Positions 35,341 to 45,270 of a stretch of DNA of 64,000 nt are shown in pieces. Location: the NCBI RefSeq assembly GCF_023284065.1, contig NZ_JAKIKP010000002.1, positions 1 to 64,000 of the forward strand, written 5' to 3'. The position numbers and the translations under genes are program-made. Source of the stretch: Shewanella gaetbuli (lineage in GTDB: Bacteria > Pseudomonadota > Gammaproteobacteria > Enterobacterales > Shewanellaceae). The notes below the pieces were generated by a model. It saw only the letters and a program-made list of their open reading frames with translations, was not told where the DNA came from and did not search any database. Within the stretch, counting starts at the first letter, position 1; every line of letters begins with the position of its first letter.

Positions 35341-37206
35341 ATGAGTTTCGATAATGCTAAATATCCAGTATTAGCCCAAGCTAATACGCCAGAGGATTTA
35401 AGAACACTGCCACAGGGATTATTGCCTCAGGTTGCTAATGAATTACGTCAGTTTTTATTAGAGTCTGTGGGGATTTCAAGTGGTCACTTTGCTTCTGGAT
35501 TAGGTACGGTTGAATTAACCGTTGCGCTTCACTATGTCTACAACACCCCTTTTGACCAGTTAATATGGGATGTGGGTCACCAAGCATACCCGCATAAAAT
35601 ATTAACTGATCGCCGAGAAAAAATGCACACTATCCGCCAAAAGAATGGGCTACACCCTTTCCCATGGCGTGAAGAAAGCCAATATGACACCTTTAGTGTT
35701 GGTCATTCTGGCACATCTATCAGTGCTGCATTAGGGATGGCCATTGCTGCTGAAAAAGAAGGTAAAGATCGCAAAACCGTTGCGGTCATTGGCGACGGTG
35801 CAATGACTGGCGGCATGGTATTTGAAGCCTTAAATCATGCTGGCGACTTACATAATGACATGCTAGTGGTGCTAAACGATAATGAAATGTCTATTTCTGA
35901 AAATGTCGGCGCACTCAATAATCATTTAGCACAACTGATGTCAGGGCGTTTTTACACAACGATTCGTGAAAACAGCAAGAAAGTACTCAAAGGTATGCCT
36001 GTCATCAAAGAAATGGCTAAGCGTACTGAAGAACACTTAAAAGGTATGGTGGTGCCTGGCACCTTATTTGAGGAGTTAGGCTTTAACTACATTGGCCCGA
36101 TTGATGGTCATGATGTTGAAGCGCTTGTTGATACCATGCGTAATATGCGCAACCTCAAAGGGCCACAAATTCTGCATATTATGACCAAAAAAGGTCGTGG
36201 CTATGAGCCAGCAGAAAAAGACCCAATTGGTTGGCATGCAGTACCTAAATTTGACCCGACTCAATTTAAAAAACCTGCCACTAAACCAGGCTTACCTACT
36301 TTTTCTCAGGTATTTGGTAAATGGTTATGCGATATCGCCCAACAAGACGATAAAGTGATGGGGATTACCCCCGCTATGCGTGAAGGCTCTGGGATGGTTG
36401 AGTTTTCTCAACGTTTTCCAAAGCAATACTTTGACGCAGCAATCGCCGAACAACATGCAGTAACCTTAGGTGCCGGTATGGCGACCAAAGGCTTAAAGCC
36501 TGTTGTTGCTATTTATTCCACTTTTTTACAACGTGGTTACGACCAACTAATTCATGATGTTGCCCTGCAACGCTTGCCAGTATTATTTGCTATTGACCGT
36601 GGTGGCATTGTTGGCGCAGATGGCCCAACTCACCAAGGGGCTTTTGATTTAAGCTTTATGCGCTGTATTCCTAATATGGTGATTATGGCACCATCTGACG
36701 AAAATGAATGTCGTCAAATGCTCTACACTGGATATTGTTACCAAGACGGCCCAACAGCGGTGCGTTACCCAAGAGGTAGTGCAACCGGAGCTGAGCAAGT
36801 GGAAGCAATGACCGCCTTGCCAATTGGTAAAGGAGTACTAAAGCGCCAAGGTGAGAAAATTGCCATTGTTAACTTTGGTACTACGTTAGCCGCGGCTTTA
36901 GGTGCAGCAGAATCTTTAAATGCCACCGTAGCAGACATGCGTTTTGTTAAACCATTAGACATTGAATTATTAACTGAACTAGCAAATACCCATGACGTGA
37001 TTGTCACTGTGGAAGAAAACGCCATTGCAGGCGGTGCGGGGTCAGGAGTGATGGAAGCGCTACAACAACTTAAAATTATTAAGCCTGTGCTTCAAATAGG
37101 TTTGCCAGACGAATTTATTAAGCATGGCGCACCCGATGAAATTATTAGCGAACTAAAACTGGATGCCAAGGGTATTGAACAGCAAATTAGCCAATATCTT
37201 ACCTAG
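35341..37206 (+). CDS. dxs: 1-deoxy-D-xylulose-5-phosphate synthase Dxs
   Basis: Thiamine-diphosphate enzyme that makes DXP from pyruvate and glyceraldehyde 3-phosphate, the first step of the MEP isoprenoid pathway. The 621-residue protein aligns throughout with E. coli Dxs. It has [12 protein letters not shown], the thiamine motif GDGAMTGGM...[14 protein letters not shown] and [15 protein letters not shown]. The start MSFDNAKYP matches the orthologue; the frame is open to 35281, but that overlaps ispA. It ends in a strong terminator. Confidence 0.95.
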   Translation: MSFDNAKYPVLAQANTPEDLRTLPQGLLPQVANELRQFLLESVGISSGHFASGLGTVELTVALHYVYNTPFDQLIWDVGHQAYPHKILTDRREKMHTIRQKNGLHPFPWREESQYDTFSVGHSGTSISAALGMAIAAEKEGKDRKTVAVIGDGAMTGGMVFEALNHAGDLHNDMLVVLNDNEMSISENVGALNNHLAQLMSGRFYTTIRENSKKVLKGMPVIKEMAKRTEEHLKGMVVPGTLFEELGFNYIGPIDGHDVEALVDTMRNMRNLKGPQILHIMTKKGRGYEPAEKDPIGWHAVPKFDPTQFKKPATKPGLPTFSQVFGKWLCDIAQQDDKVMGITPAMREGSGMVEFSQRFPKQYFDAAIAEQHAVTLGAGMATKGLKPVVAIYSTFLQRGYDQLIHDVALQRLPVLFAIDRGGIVGADGPTHQGAFDLSFMRCIPNMVIMAPSDENECRQMLYTGYCYQDGPTAVRYPRGSATGAEQVEAMTALPIGKGVLKRQGEKIAIVNFGTTLAAALGAAESLNATVADMRFVKPLDIELLTELANTHDVIVTVEENAIAGGAGSGVMEALQQLKIIKPVLQIGLPDEFIKHGAPDEIISELKLDAKGIEQQISQYLT

Positions 37207-37237
37207 ATTTAGCGTAAATTTAACACAAGTTTGACAT

Positions 37238-37268
37238 AAAAAATGGGCTGATTAATCAGCCCATTTTT
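37238..37268. terminator. Terminator between dxs and grpE
   Basis: AAATGGGCTGATT and AATCAGCCCATTT form a near-perfect palindrome with A- and T-tracts on both sides, between two convergent genes. Confidence 0.85.
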
Positions 37269-37314
37269 TTATGATATTAGCAACTAAAATAGCGGCTAGA
37301 TTATCTGTTAGCAA

Positions 37315-37917
37315 TTACGCTTGAGTATCTACACTGGCGCCGCCTTGTGACACCATTACCATTGCAGGGCGAAGTAAACGCTCATTTAAAATGAAGCCTT
37401 TTTGCATCACTAACATTACGGTATTTTCGGGGTATTCACCACTTGGTTGCATACCAATTGCTTGGTGATGTTCAGGGTTAAATGCTTCACCTAATGGGTT
37501 AACTTGTTTTACGCCAAACTTTTCAACCGTGCTTAAGAAGCCTTTTAAGGTTAATTCAACCCCTTCGTAAATAGCTTTAGTTGCCTCATCTTCTGCTGAA
37601 GTGCCTTGTAAAGCGCGTTCCATGTTATCAATAACTGGTAACAATTCATTGGCAAACTTTTCTAAAGCAAACTTACGAGCCTGCTCAACATCTTTAGCTG
37701 CACGAGTACGGATGTTTTGCGTTTCTGCTGCAGCACGCATTTCAACATCTTTACGTTCTTCTAGGGCGGCTTCTGATGCTGCTAACAGCTGTTCTAATTC
37801 TTCAATGCGAAAATTAGCTTGGGTTAACTCATCCATTAAGCTTTCTTCGCCCGCTTCATTGATGGTACCTTCTTCCACTTGATCTTTGATCTCAATATCT
37901 TGTGATTCGTTGCTCAT
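37315..37917 (-). CDS. grpE: Nucleotide exchange factor GrpE
   Basis: Releases ADP from DnaK in the Hsp70 chaperone cycle. The 200-residue protein has an acidic N-tail, a long coiled-coil helix (about 30-90) and the C-terminal beta domain with [16 protein letters not shown] and [16 protein letters not shown]. The ATG at 37917 has GGAG 5 nt upstream; an in-frame GTG two codons earlier overlaps that site. A sigma-32 promoter precedes it. dnaK is not in the window. Confidence 0.95.
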   Translation of the reverse strand: MSNESQDIEIKDQVEEGTINEAGEESLMDELTQANFRIEELEQLLAASEAALEERKDVEMRAAAETQNIRTRAAKDVEQARKFALEKFANELLPVIDNMERALQGTSAEDEATKAIYEGVELTLKGFLSTVEKFGVKQVNPLGEAFNPEHHQAIGMQPSGEYPENTVMLVMQKGFILNERLLRPAMVMVSQGGASVDTQA

Positions 37918-38024
37918 TTTCACTCCAGCTAAAAATGCAATTTATACAGTGTGCGTCATAAAAAATAGGTCTGAAACAGAATTATTTACCCTGTTCTGAC
38001 ACTTTTATTCAGTTTGGGTATATT

Positions 38025-38050
38025 ATGGGGATCAATTTTGGGGTTTCAAG
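38025..38050 (-). promoter_or_regulatory. Heat-shock (sigma-32) promoter of grpE
   Basis: On the minus strand CTTGAAA, 13 nt, CCCCATAA fits the RpoH consensus very well. It lies ~110 bp upstream of the grpE start. Confidence 0.8.
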
Positions 38051-38074
38051 GCTTCTAACGCAACAATTAGCGAT

Positions 38075-38953
38075 ATGACCAAAAAGTTTAATACAATCGG
38101 CCTTATAGGCAAACCACATCACCAAGGCACAAACCTAACCTTAAAGCGTTTGCACCATTGGCTGTCCGTTCAAGGCTACAAAGTGATTGTAGAATCAAGA
38201 GTGGCTGCTGAACTGGGTAATGATGTTCTAGTACTCGACTTAATCGACATGGGTGAGCAATGCGATCTTGCTATTGTCGTCGGTGGCGATGGCAACATGT
38301 TAGGTGCTGCCAGAGTATTGGCACGCTTTGACGTTGCGGTCATTGGCGTAAACCGAGGCAACCTTGGCTTTTTAACGGATCTTCCACCGGATAATTTTGA
38401 AGACATTCTTGCCGATGTATTAGCCGGTGAGTTTGAAACTGAGTTTCGCTTTTTATTAGAAGCTGAAGTCCACCGTCACGGTAAAATTACCTCAAGCAAT
38501 ACTGCCGTGAATGAAGCCGTATTACATCCTGGAAAAATTGCCCATATGATCCAGTTTGAGGTTTATATTGACGAGCAATTTATGTATAGCCAACGGGCTG
38601 ACGGGATGATTATTTCAACCCCAACAGGTTCGACGGCTTATTCTTTATCTGCTGGCGGCGCTATTTTAACCCCAAATCTTCAAGCGCTTATTTTAGTACC
38701 CATGTTCCCGCATACTTTATCTTGTCGACCCATTGTGGTTGATGCTTGCAGTACCATTAAATTGGTGGTGTCGCCAGAAAATGGCGAAAACTTAGAAGTC
38801 AGCTGTGATGGTCATGTGCATTTGGCCGTGTTACCTGGTGACGAGATTATTATTAGACGCTCGAATGAACAGTTAAGATTAATCCACCCCAAAGGCCATA
38901 ACTATTTTCATGTACTTCGTAACAAATTAGGTTGGGGAAGCAAACTTTTCTAA
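38075..38953 (+). CDS. nadK: NAD kinase NadK
   Basis: Phosphorylates NAD to NADP. The 292-residue protein matches E. coli Nad[39 protein letters not shown] and the C-terminus LGWGSKLF. It is divergent from grpE, as in E. coli. No Shine-Dalgarno is evident at the ATG. Confidence 0.95.
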   Translation: MTKKFNTIGLIGKPHHQGTNLTLKRLHHWLSVQGYKVIVESRVAAELGNDVLVLDLIDMGEQCDLAIVVGGDGNMLGAARVLARFDVAVIGVNRGNLGFLTDLPPDNFEDILADVLAGEFETEFRFLLEAEVHRHGKITSSNTAVNEAVLHPGKIAHMIQFEVYIDEQFMYSQRADGMIISTPTGSTAYSLSAGGAILTPNLQALILVPMFPHTLSCRPIVVDACSTIKLVVSPENGENLEVSCDGHVHLAVLPGDEIIIRRSNEQLRLIHPKGHNYFHVLRNKLGWGSKLF

Positions 38954-39296
38954 CCTTCTCGTCACATCCATCTACTTCGTCATTTCAACTATTTTGCGAG
39001 GGATATTACCCTCGTGAGGTAGTTCACATTCACTCTCGCTAATATTCAGTAAAATAGCTGCCTTGAAAGGGTTTGCTTTGCTGTGACCTCTATCTCACTT
39101 GACATTTTTACATATGTGGCCAAGTCACATAATTTGCTTGTTGAGTGACTGACTAAACTTTAAATGATCTTGATCAAGACCTTGGATCACTTAATGGAGT
39201 CTATTACAGCATCTTCGAGCTACACCGAAGATAGTAAAATCATAAAAAAGCAAGTTACCTTTAATTAATGATATCTCCACAAGCAAAGAGGTGTAC
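38954..39296 (+). promoter_or_regulatory. lldP upstream region with EtrA/FNR-like site
   Basis: The 343-bp gap holds ATGAT-CTTG-ATCAA at 39164-39177, one mismatch from the FNR/EtrA consensus TTGAT-N4-ATCAA. A short stem, ATCTTCG/CGAAGAT (39211-39232), lies in the presumed leader. Control of lactate genes by oxygen is inference. Confidence 0.45.
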
Positions 39297-40952
39297 ATGA
39301 CCACGTTACAACTAATCGCCAGTTTAACGCCAATCATCAGCGTTATGGTGTTTCTAGTTTTACTTAAATTACCCGCATCAAAAGCGATGCCAATTTCTAT
39401 GGTTGCAACCGGATTAGCAGCCGTGTTTATTTGGCAAATGGATACTACGCTTCTAGCCGCATCCGTTGTAGAAGGAATATTATCAGCCTTAACTCCCCTT
39501 TCAATTATTTTCGGTGCCGTTTTCCTTCTCAATACGTTAAAGTTTTCTGGTGCAATGGATACCATTCGCGCCGGTTTTACCAATATTAGTGCTGATGCGC
39601 GAGTACAGGTCATCATTATTTGTTGGTTATTTGGCTCATTCATTGAAGGCTCTGCTGGTTTTGGTACGCCTGCGGCAATCGGTGCGCCATTATTAGTGCT
39701 TTTAGGTGTTCCGCCCATTGCTGCTGCCGTTGTGGCACTAATTGCTGACTCTACTTCTGTTTCATTTGGTGCTATTGGTTTGCCGGTACTATTTGGTATG
39801 GAACAAGGCCTGATGGAAAATGGCGTATCAATGGCCACCGCTCAAATTGCTGAACATGGTGGTAGTTTTGTTGATTACGCTCAATTCATTGCCATGCATA
39901 TGATCACCATTGACCTTATTACTGGCTCACTACTCCCACTGGTATTAGTGTGTGTATTAACAGGCTTTTTTGGTACCAACAAATCATTTAAAGAAGGCTT
40001 ACAAATTTGGAAATTTGCCCTCTTTGCAGGTTTCGCCTTCACGGTTCCAGCATGGATGATTAACTATATTGCTGGCCCTGAATTCCCATCGGTTATTGGT
40101 GCATTAATTGGCATGGCTGTGGTGATTCCTGTCGCCAAAAAAGGCTGGTTATTACCAGAAACCCCTTGGAATGACTTTGCCGATAAAGATGAAAACATCA
40201 AGCAAGGCGCAGCAGAAATTAAGCCTACTGAAGCTAAGTTTTCACAAATTGCCGCATGGTCTCCGTATATTATTATGGCGGCATTATTAGTGCTTTCACG
40301 TGTAGTAACGCCATTGAAGGACTGGTTAAACAGCTTTAATGTCAGCTGGACTGGCCTATTGGGTACAGAGTTAAAAGCAGGTTTTGCGACCTTCTATGCA
40401 CCTGGTATTTTCTTTGTTCTGGTTTGTGTACTAGGCTTTATTATTTTCAAAATGAAACCAAAAGCCATTAAGCAATCGTTTACCGTTTCTTGTAGCTCAA
40501 TGCTACCAACCATTATCTCTTTAGGTGCTTCGGTTCCTATGGTGAAAATTTTCTTAAACTCAGGAGCTAATGCTGCTGGACTGCAATCAATGCCAGTTGC
40601 ATTGGCTGACTTATTAGCTAACACCATGGGTGCAGTTTGGGCATGGGTGTCTCCTATTGTCGGTATTTTTGGTGCCTTCTTATCAGGTTCGGCTACCTTC
40701 TCAAACATGATGTTCTCAGGTCTTCAATACTCTGTTGCTGACAACATTGGTATGAATCACGCAATGGCATTAGCACTTCAAGGAATTGGCGCAAACGCCG
40801 GTAACATGATGTGTGTAATGAACGTAGTTGCCGCTGCAACCGTTGTTGGAATGGCTGGACGTGAATCTGAAATTATCCGTAAAACAATGCCAGTTGCATT
40901 AGCTTATGCTATGGCAGCAGGAACAATCGCCTTTATTTGGGGCGGCTTTTAG
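39297..40952 (+). CDS. lldP: Lactate permease LldP
   Basis: Inner-membrane proton-coupled lactate transporter. The 551-residue protein has 12 or more hydrophobic segments and the family signatures FIEGSAGFGTPAAIGAPLL and FLSGSATFSNMMFSGLQ. The ATG at 39297 has AGAGG 5 nt upstream; a GTG two codons earlier is unlikely. It is followed by the D-lactate dehydrogenase gene, as in S. oneidensis. Confidence 0.92.
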   Translation: MTTLQLIASLTPIISVMVFLVLLKLPASKAMPISMVATGLAAVFIWQMDTTLLAASVVEGILSALTPLSIIFGAVFLLNTLKFSGAMDTIRAGFTNISADARVQVIIICWLFGSFIEGSAGFGTPAAIGAPLLVLLGVPPIAAAVVALIADSTSVSFGAIGLPVLFGMEQGLMENGVSMATAQIAEHGGSFVDYAQFIAMHMITIDLITGSLLPLVLVCVLTGFFGTNKSFKEGLQIWKFALFAGFAFTVPAWMINYIAGPEFPSVIGALIGMAVVIPVAKKGWLLPETPWNDFADKDENIKQGAAEIKPTEAKFSQIAAWSPYIIMAALLVLSRVVTPLKDWLNSFNVSWTGLLGTELKAGFATFYAPGIFFVLVCVLGFIIFKMKPKAIKQSFTVSCSSMLPTIISLGASVPMVKIFLNSGANAAGLQSMPVALADLLANTMGAVWAWVSPIVGIFGAFLSGSATFSNMMFSGLQYSVADNIGMNHAMALALQGIGANAGNMMCVMNVVAAATVVGMAGRESEIIRKTMPVALAYAMAAGTIAFIWGGF

Positions 40953-40967
40953 TCCTTTTACAATTCT

Positions 40968-40998
40968 TAATGTAGCAAGTTAATCGCTTGCTACATTA
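40968..40998 (+). other. Intercistronic hairpin between lldP and dld
   Basis: TAATGTAGCAAG and its exact complement form a 12-bp stem with a 7-nt loop. There is no T-tract, so it is more likely an mRNA processing or stability element than a terminator. Confidence 0.5.
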
Positions 40999-41016
40999 CA
41001 AGCATGAGAATGTGTT

Positions 41017-43830
41017 ATGACAATTAATTATCAACAAATCACGGAAGAACTTAGAGCTAAACTAGGCGACAAGGCCGTCACTAATGATCCTGTAAAACGT
41101 TTTGCATGGTCTACTGACGCAAGTTATTTCCGTATCGTTCCTGAAATTGTGGTTCATGCTGATGAGCTCGAGCAAGTTAAAGCCACTCTAGAAGTTGCAC
41201 GTAAATACAATGCACCTGTTACCTATCGCGCCGCGGGCACCAGTCTATCAGGTCAAGCCATTGGTGAAGGCATTCTATTAATTCTAGGTCATGATGGATT
41301 TAGAAAATTACAAATTAGCGAAGATAAATCAACGGTCACTTTAGGTGCAGCGGTTATTGGTGCTGATGCTAATGCGGCATTAAAGCCATTCAACAAAAAA
41401 ATTGGTCCAGATCCAGCCACTTTAGCCTCTGCTAAAATCGGCGGCATCGTGTCTAACAATGCTTCTGGTATGTGTTGTGGTACTGCGCAAAACAGTTACC
41501 AAACTATCGCTTCTGCCAAGTTATTATTTGCTGACGGTACTGAGTTAGATACCGGCTGTGAAAAATCAAAAGCTGCATTTAGCCAAACGCATTCAGAATT
41601 ACTAAATTCATTAACGTCATTAGCGGAAATGACCCAGCAAAACCCGACTTTAGCTGCGCGTATTCGTAAAAAATTCTCCATTAAAAATACCACTGGCTAT
41701 AGCATCAATGCTTTAGTGGATTACAATGACCCGTTCGATTTAATTAATCACTTAATCGTCGGTGCAGAAGGCACATTAGCCTTTGTTAATGACGTCACCT
41801 ATCACACTGTTGAAGAAGCTAAATTTAAAGCCTCTGCTATGGCAGTATTCTTTAATATGGAAGATGCGGCTAAAGCGGTTCCTCCAATGAAAGGCGACAG
41901 TGTAGCTGCGGTTGAACTATTAGATTGGGCGTCAATTAAGTCAGTTACCGGTAAGCCTGGAATGCCGACTTGGTTAAATGAACTGCCCGAAGGTGCTGCG
42001 ATTCTATTAATCGAATGTCGTGCTAATGACAATGAAACTCTACAGCAGTACACCCAAGATGTGATTACCAAGATTGCTCACATCCAAACTGAACGCCCTA
42101 TTGAATTCAGTTCAGATCCTGCTGTATTCAGTAAGTACTGGGCAATGCGTTCAGGTTTATTCCCAATTATTGGTGGTGAACGCCCAAAAGGCACGTCAGT
42201 TATTATTGAAGATGTCGCATTTGAGCTAGAGCACCTTGCAGAGGCCGCAGCGGACTTAACTGAATTATTCCTCAAGCACGGCTACCCTGAAGGGGTAATC
42301 TATGGTCACGCATTAGCGGGTAACTTCCACTTTATTATTACCCCTAAGTTTGCGACTCAAGCCGACATAGATACCTTCCACGCGTTTATGCAAGACGTAG
42401 CTGAAATGGTGATCAACAAATACGATGGTTCAATGAAAGCTGAACACGGTACAGGCCGTGCTGTAGCTCCATTTGTTGAAATGGAATGGGGTACAGATGC
42501 TTACACGCTAATGAAGCAAATCAAACAGATATTTGATCCTAAAGGGTTACTTAACCCTGGGGTGATTTTAAATGATGATATGCAAGTACACGTTAAAAAC
42601 ATCAAGCCATGCCCAGTTGTTGACGACTTAGTTGATAAATGTATCGAATGTGGTTTTTGTGAAAAAACTTGTCCAACATCGGCACTGAACTTCTCTCCTC
42701 GTCAGCGTATTGCCACACTCAGAGAAATCGAGCGTTTAGAGCAAGCCGGTGAAAAACAAGCCGCTGCAGAAATGCGCGCGAGTGCTCAATATGATGTTAT
42801 TGATACCTGTGCAGCGTGTCAGCTTTGTACTATTGCGTGTCCGGTTGATAACAGCATGGGGCAATTAGTGCGTAAATTACGTACCCCGCAAATCACCTCT
42901 ACTGAGCAAAAAGTGCTTGATTTCCAAGCTAAGCATTTTGGTGCAGTAAACACAGTAATCAGTACTGGTTTTAATGCCTTAGGTGTCATTCATAAAATTA
43001 CTGGCGACAAGATCACCAATTCATTAATGAATGTGGGTCGTATGGTGACTAAAGAAGTTCCTTATTGGAACCCTGACTTCCCTAAAGGTGGTAACGTTGC
43101 TAAGCCTCCTGTCCATAAAGCAGGTCAACCAACAGTGGTTTACTTCCCGGCTTGTGGCGGCAGAACCTTTGGCCCAACACCAAAAGACCCTGACAACCGC
43201 ACACTATCTGAAGTCACTATGACTTTATTGGAGCGAGCTGGCTACAATGTCATCACTCCTGATAACACGCGTCAGTTATGCTGTGGACAAATGTGGGAAT
43301 CAAAAGGCGACTTTAAAAATGCCGACGCTAAGCGCCAAGAGCTGATTGATGAAGTGAGCAAACTAACCCAAGGCGGAACATTACCGGTTATTATCGATGG
43401 CTTGTCTTGTACTAAACGTACATTGCAAAACAACAACATTGATAATAATGTCAAAATTGTCGATTTAGTTGAATTCCTGCATGATGATATTTTGCCTAAG
43501 TTGACCATTAACAAGAAAAACAATGTGGCATTACACATTGGTTGTAGCGCTCGTCATATGAAAGTTGAGCCTAAAATGATGGCTATTGCAGAAGCGTGTG
43601 CAAGCAATATTATTCGTCCAGAAGGTATTGAATGTTGTGGTTATGCTGGCGAGAAAGGGTTATATAAACCTGAAATCAATGCCAGTGCTCTGCGTAACAT
43701 CAAAAAGCTATTACCGGTTGAAGCTAAAGAAGGCTATTACGCCAACCGTATGTGTGAAGTAGGGTTAACTCAACACAGTGGTATTTCATACCGTCATTTA
43801 GCGTACTTAGTAGAAGAAAGCTCTCGCTAA
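41017..43830 (+). CDS. FAD and Fe-S D-lactate dehydrogenase (Dld-II type)
   Basis: Membrane-associated respiratory D-lactate oxidase of the large Shewanella type. The 937 residues contain an FAD-binding domain (TYRAAGTSLSGQA near 69), an FAD-oxidase C-terminal domain (~240-520; HALAGNFHF), two 4Fe-4S motifs (C542, C545, C548, C552 and C598, C601, C604, C608), and two CCG-type cysteine domains (FPACGGRTF...LCCGQMWE and HIGCSARH...ECCGYAGE). lldP precedes it. The L-lactate genes lldE, lldF and lldG, which follow in S. oneidensis, are not present here. Confidence 0.88.
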   Translation: MTINYQQITEELRAKLGDKAVTNDPVKRFAWSTDASYFRIVPEIVVHADELEQVKATLEVARKYNAPVTYRAAGTSLSGQAIGEGILLILGHDGFRKLQISEDKSTVTLGAAVIGADANAALKPFNKKIGPDPATLASAKIGGIVSNNASGMCCGTAQNSYQTIASAKLLFADGTELDTGCEKSKAAFSQTHSELLNSLTSLAEMTQQNPTLAARIRKKFSIKNTTGYSINALVDYNDPFDLINHLIVGAEGTLAFVNDVTYHTVEEAKFKASAMAVFFNMEDAAKAVPPMKGDSVAAVELLDWASIKSVTGKPGMPTWLNELPEGAAILLIECRANDNETLQQYTQDVITKIAHIQTERPIEFSSDPAVFSKYWAMRSGLFPIIGGERPKGTSVIIEDVAFELEHLAEAAADLTELFLKHGYPEGVIYGHALAGNFHFIITPKFATQADIDTFHAFMQDVAEMVINKYDGSMKAEHGTGRAVAPFVEMEWGTDAYTLMKQIKQIFDPKGLLNPGVILNDDMQVHVKNIKPCPVVDDLVDKCIECGFCEKTCPTSALNFSPRQRIATLREIERLEQAGEKQAAAEMRASAQYDVIDTCAACQLCTIACPVDNSMGQLVRKLRTPQITSTEQKVLDFQAKHFGAVNTVISTGFNALGVIHKITGDKITNSLMNVGRMVTKEVPYWNPDFPKGGNVAKPPVHKAGQPTVVYFPACGGRTFGPTPKDPDNRTLSEVTMTLLERAGYNVITPDNTRQLCCGQMWESKGDFKNADAKRQELIDEVSKLTQGGTLPVIIDGLSCTKRTLQNNNIDNNVKIVDLVEFLHDDILPKLTINKKNNVALHIGCSARHMKVEPKMMAIAEACASNIIRPEGIECCGYAGEKGLYKPEINASALRNIKKLLPVEAKEGYYANRMCEVGLTQHSGISYRHLAYLVEESSR

Positions 43831-43850
43831 GCTTAACGTTTAATCAACAC

Positions 43851-43886
43851 AAAATAGGCCAGTCCAACCGACTGGCCTATTTTTTA
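43851..43886 (+). terminator. Terminator of lldP-dld
   Basis: AAAATAGGCCAGTC and GACTGGCCTATTTT form a long stem with a 5-nt loop and a T-tract. Confidence 0.85.
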
Positions 43887-44082
43887 TGTCCCAGCTAAGC
43901 GAGTAGCTGCAGTTTTGGTTACTCAATCAGATGAACGGTCTTATTATACTCCCGCATAACTATCAAAATTTATTTGATAGTATTTAAAATATTAAGCTGT
44001 TTTTCACTACCCATTGTTTACCTATAATTTGCTCATATTAACCACGTCTTGTTTCTATATAATTCAACATTAAGGACTATTT

Positions 44083-44373
44083 ATGACTAAGCTGACTATC
44101 ATTGCTAATATTATTGCTCATGAAGATAGCATTGAATTGGTGAAATCTGAGCTAGTAAAATTAATTGATGTTACCCGTGCAGAAGAAGGTTGTATTAATT
44201 ACAATCTCCATCAAGATAGTGACAATCCAGCCCACTTTACATTTTACGAAAACTGGCAGTCTCGGAAGTTATGGCAAAACCATATGCAAAACCAACATCT
44301 TGCTGAATACATGACAGCTACTCAGGGACATGTTGCCAGCTTTACGCTTAATGAGATGGCGCAAATTGCATAA
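44083..44373 (+). CDS. Antibiotic-biosynthesis-monooxygenase (ABM) family protein
   Basis: A 96-residue ferredoxin-like, dimeric protein of the ABM family (YgiN-like quinol monooxygenases belong here). It shows EEGCINYNLHQDSDNP and FTFYENWQS. AAGGA lies ahead of the ATG. A TSUP permease gene follows and an LysR gene lies beyond it; a link is possible but unproven. Substrate is unknown. Confidence 0.8.
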   Translation: MTKLTIIANIIAHEDSIELVKSELVKLIDVTRAEEGCINYNLHQDSDNPAHFTFYENWQSRKLWQNHMQNQHLAEYMTATQGHVASFTLNEMAQIA

Positions 44374-44473
44374 CTTGTATGGGTTTTCCCATAAAAAACT
44401 TAACAGTAGACTTTGAGCCAGCAACAAAGTATTTGGCTAATCTCAAGTTTATTCAGGAGCAAATTAGCACACT

Positions 44474-45214
44474 ATGATTACTGATTTTTGGTTTTACCTA
44501 GCGGCTATTCCTGCTGTATTTTTCTATGGTATGGGTAAAGGCGGAGTTGGCGGCATTTTAGGTATGCTTTCAGTTCCTTTGATGGCTATGACCGTTTCCC
44601 CAGTTCAAGCTGCAGCTGTTTTATTACCTTTATTATGTGTTATGGACTTAATGGCACTGTATTACCACCGCAAAAATTGTAATTACAGTGAACTAAAGCT
44701 AATGATGCCCTTAGCCATTGTAGGAGTAATAAGTGCTTCTTACTTTATTGGTAATTTAGCGCCACACTTTATTGAGTTGATTATTGGTGGCTTAGCATTA
44801 GTGTTTTTAGCACAAAAATTTTTATTCAATAATACTCAGCCTGCTCAACCTATTAAAGTTAACTTATTGATGATGTTATCTGGCTTCTCGAGCACTATTG
44901 CCCATGCTGGCGGACCTCCGGTTAGTATGTACTTATTACCCAAAAACCTTCCTAAAGAGCAATTAATTGGCACTAGTGTGGTGTTTTTTGCGGTTATTAA
45001 TTTTATTAAATTAATTCCCTATGGTTATATGGGGCAACTAGATACGCAAAATCTAACCACCTCTTTAGTATTGATCCCCATTGCATTTATTGGCGTAAAA
45101 ACGGGGGTTTGGTTGGTTAACATTATTTCTCAAAACCTGATTTATAAAATAAGTTATGTCATTTTACTTATTACCGGAGCAAAAATGCTTTATTCAGGAG
45201 TATCAGCACTTTAA
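44474..45214 (+). CDS. TSUP/TauE family membrane permease
   Basis: A 246-residue inner-membrane protein with about eight helices and the family motif GKGGVGGILGMLSVPL near the N-terminus and AHAGGPPVSMYLLP in the middle. This family exports or imports sulfur-containing and organic anions. The nearest Shine-Dalgarno-like CAGGAG is ~15 nt before the ATG. Convergent with an LysR regulator. Confidence 0.82.
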   Translation: MITDFWFYLAAIPAVFFYGMGKGGVGGILGMLSVPLMAMTVSPVQAAAVLLPLLCVMDLMALYYHRKNCNYSELKLMMPLAIVGVISASYFIGNLAPHFIELIIGGLALVFLAQKFLFNNTQPAQPIKVNLLMMLSGFSSTIAHAGGPPVSMYLLPKNLPKEQLIGTSVVFFAVINFIKLIPYGYMGQLDTQNLTTSLVLIPIAFIGVKTGVWLVNIISQNLIYKISYVILLITGAKMLYSGVSAL

Positions 45215-45270
45215 GCTGTTAAAATGACGTTAACTACGCTACAACGGCATAAAAATACAACAGAATAATG

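Noticed and set aside
39111-39130. TGTGG...CACA near lldP as a CRP site
   Set aside because: The half-sites are spaced 5 nt, not 6, and one half is imperfect; the EtrA-like site nearby is a better match.
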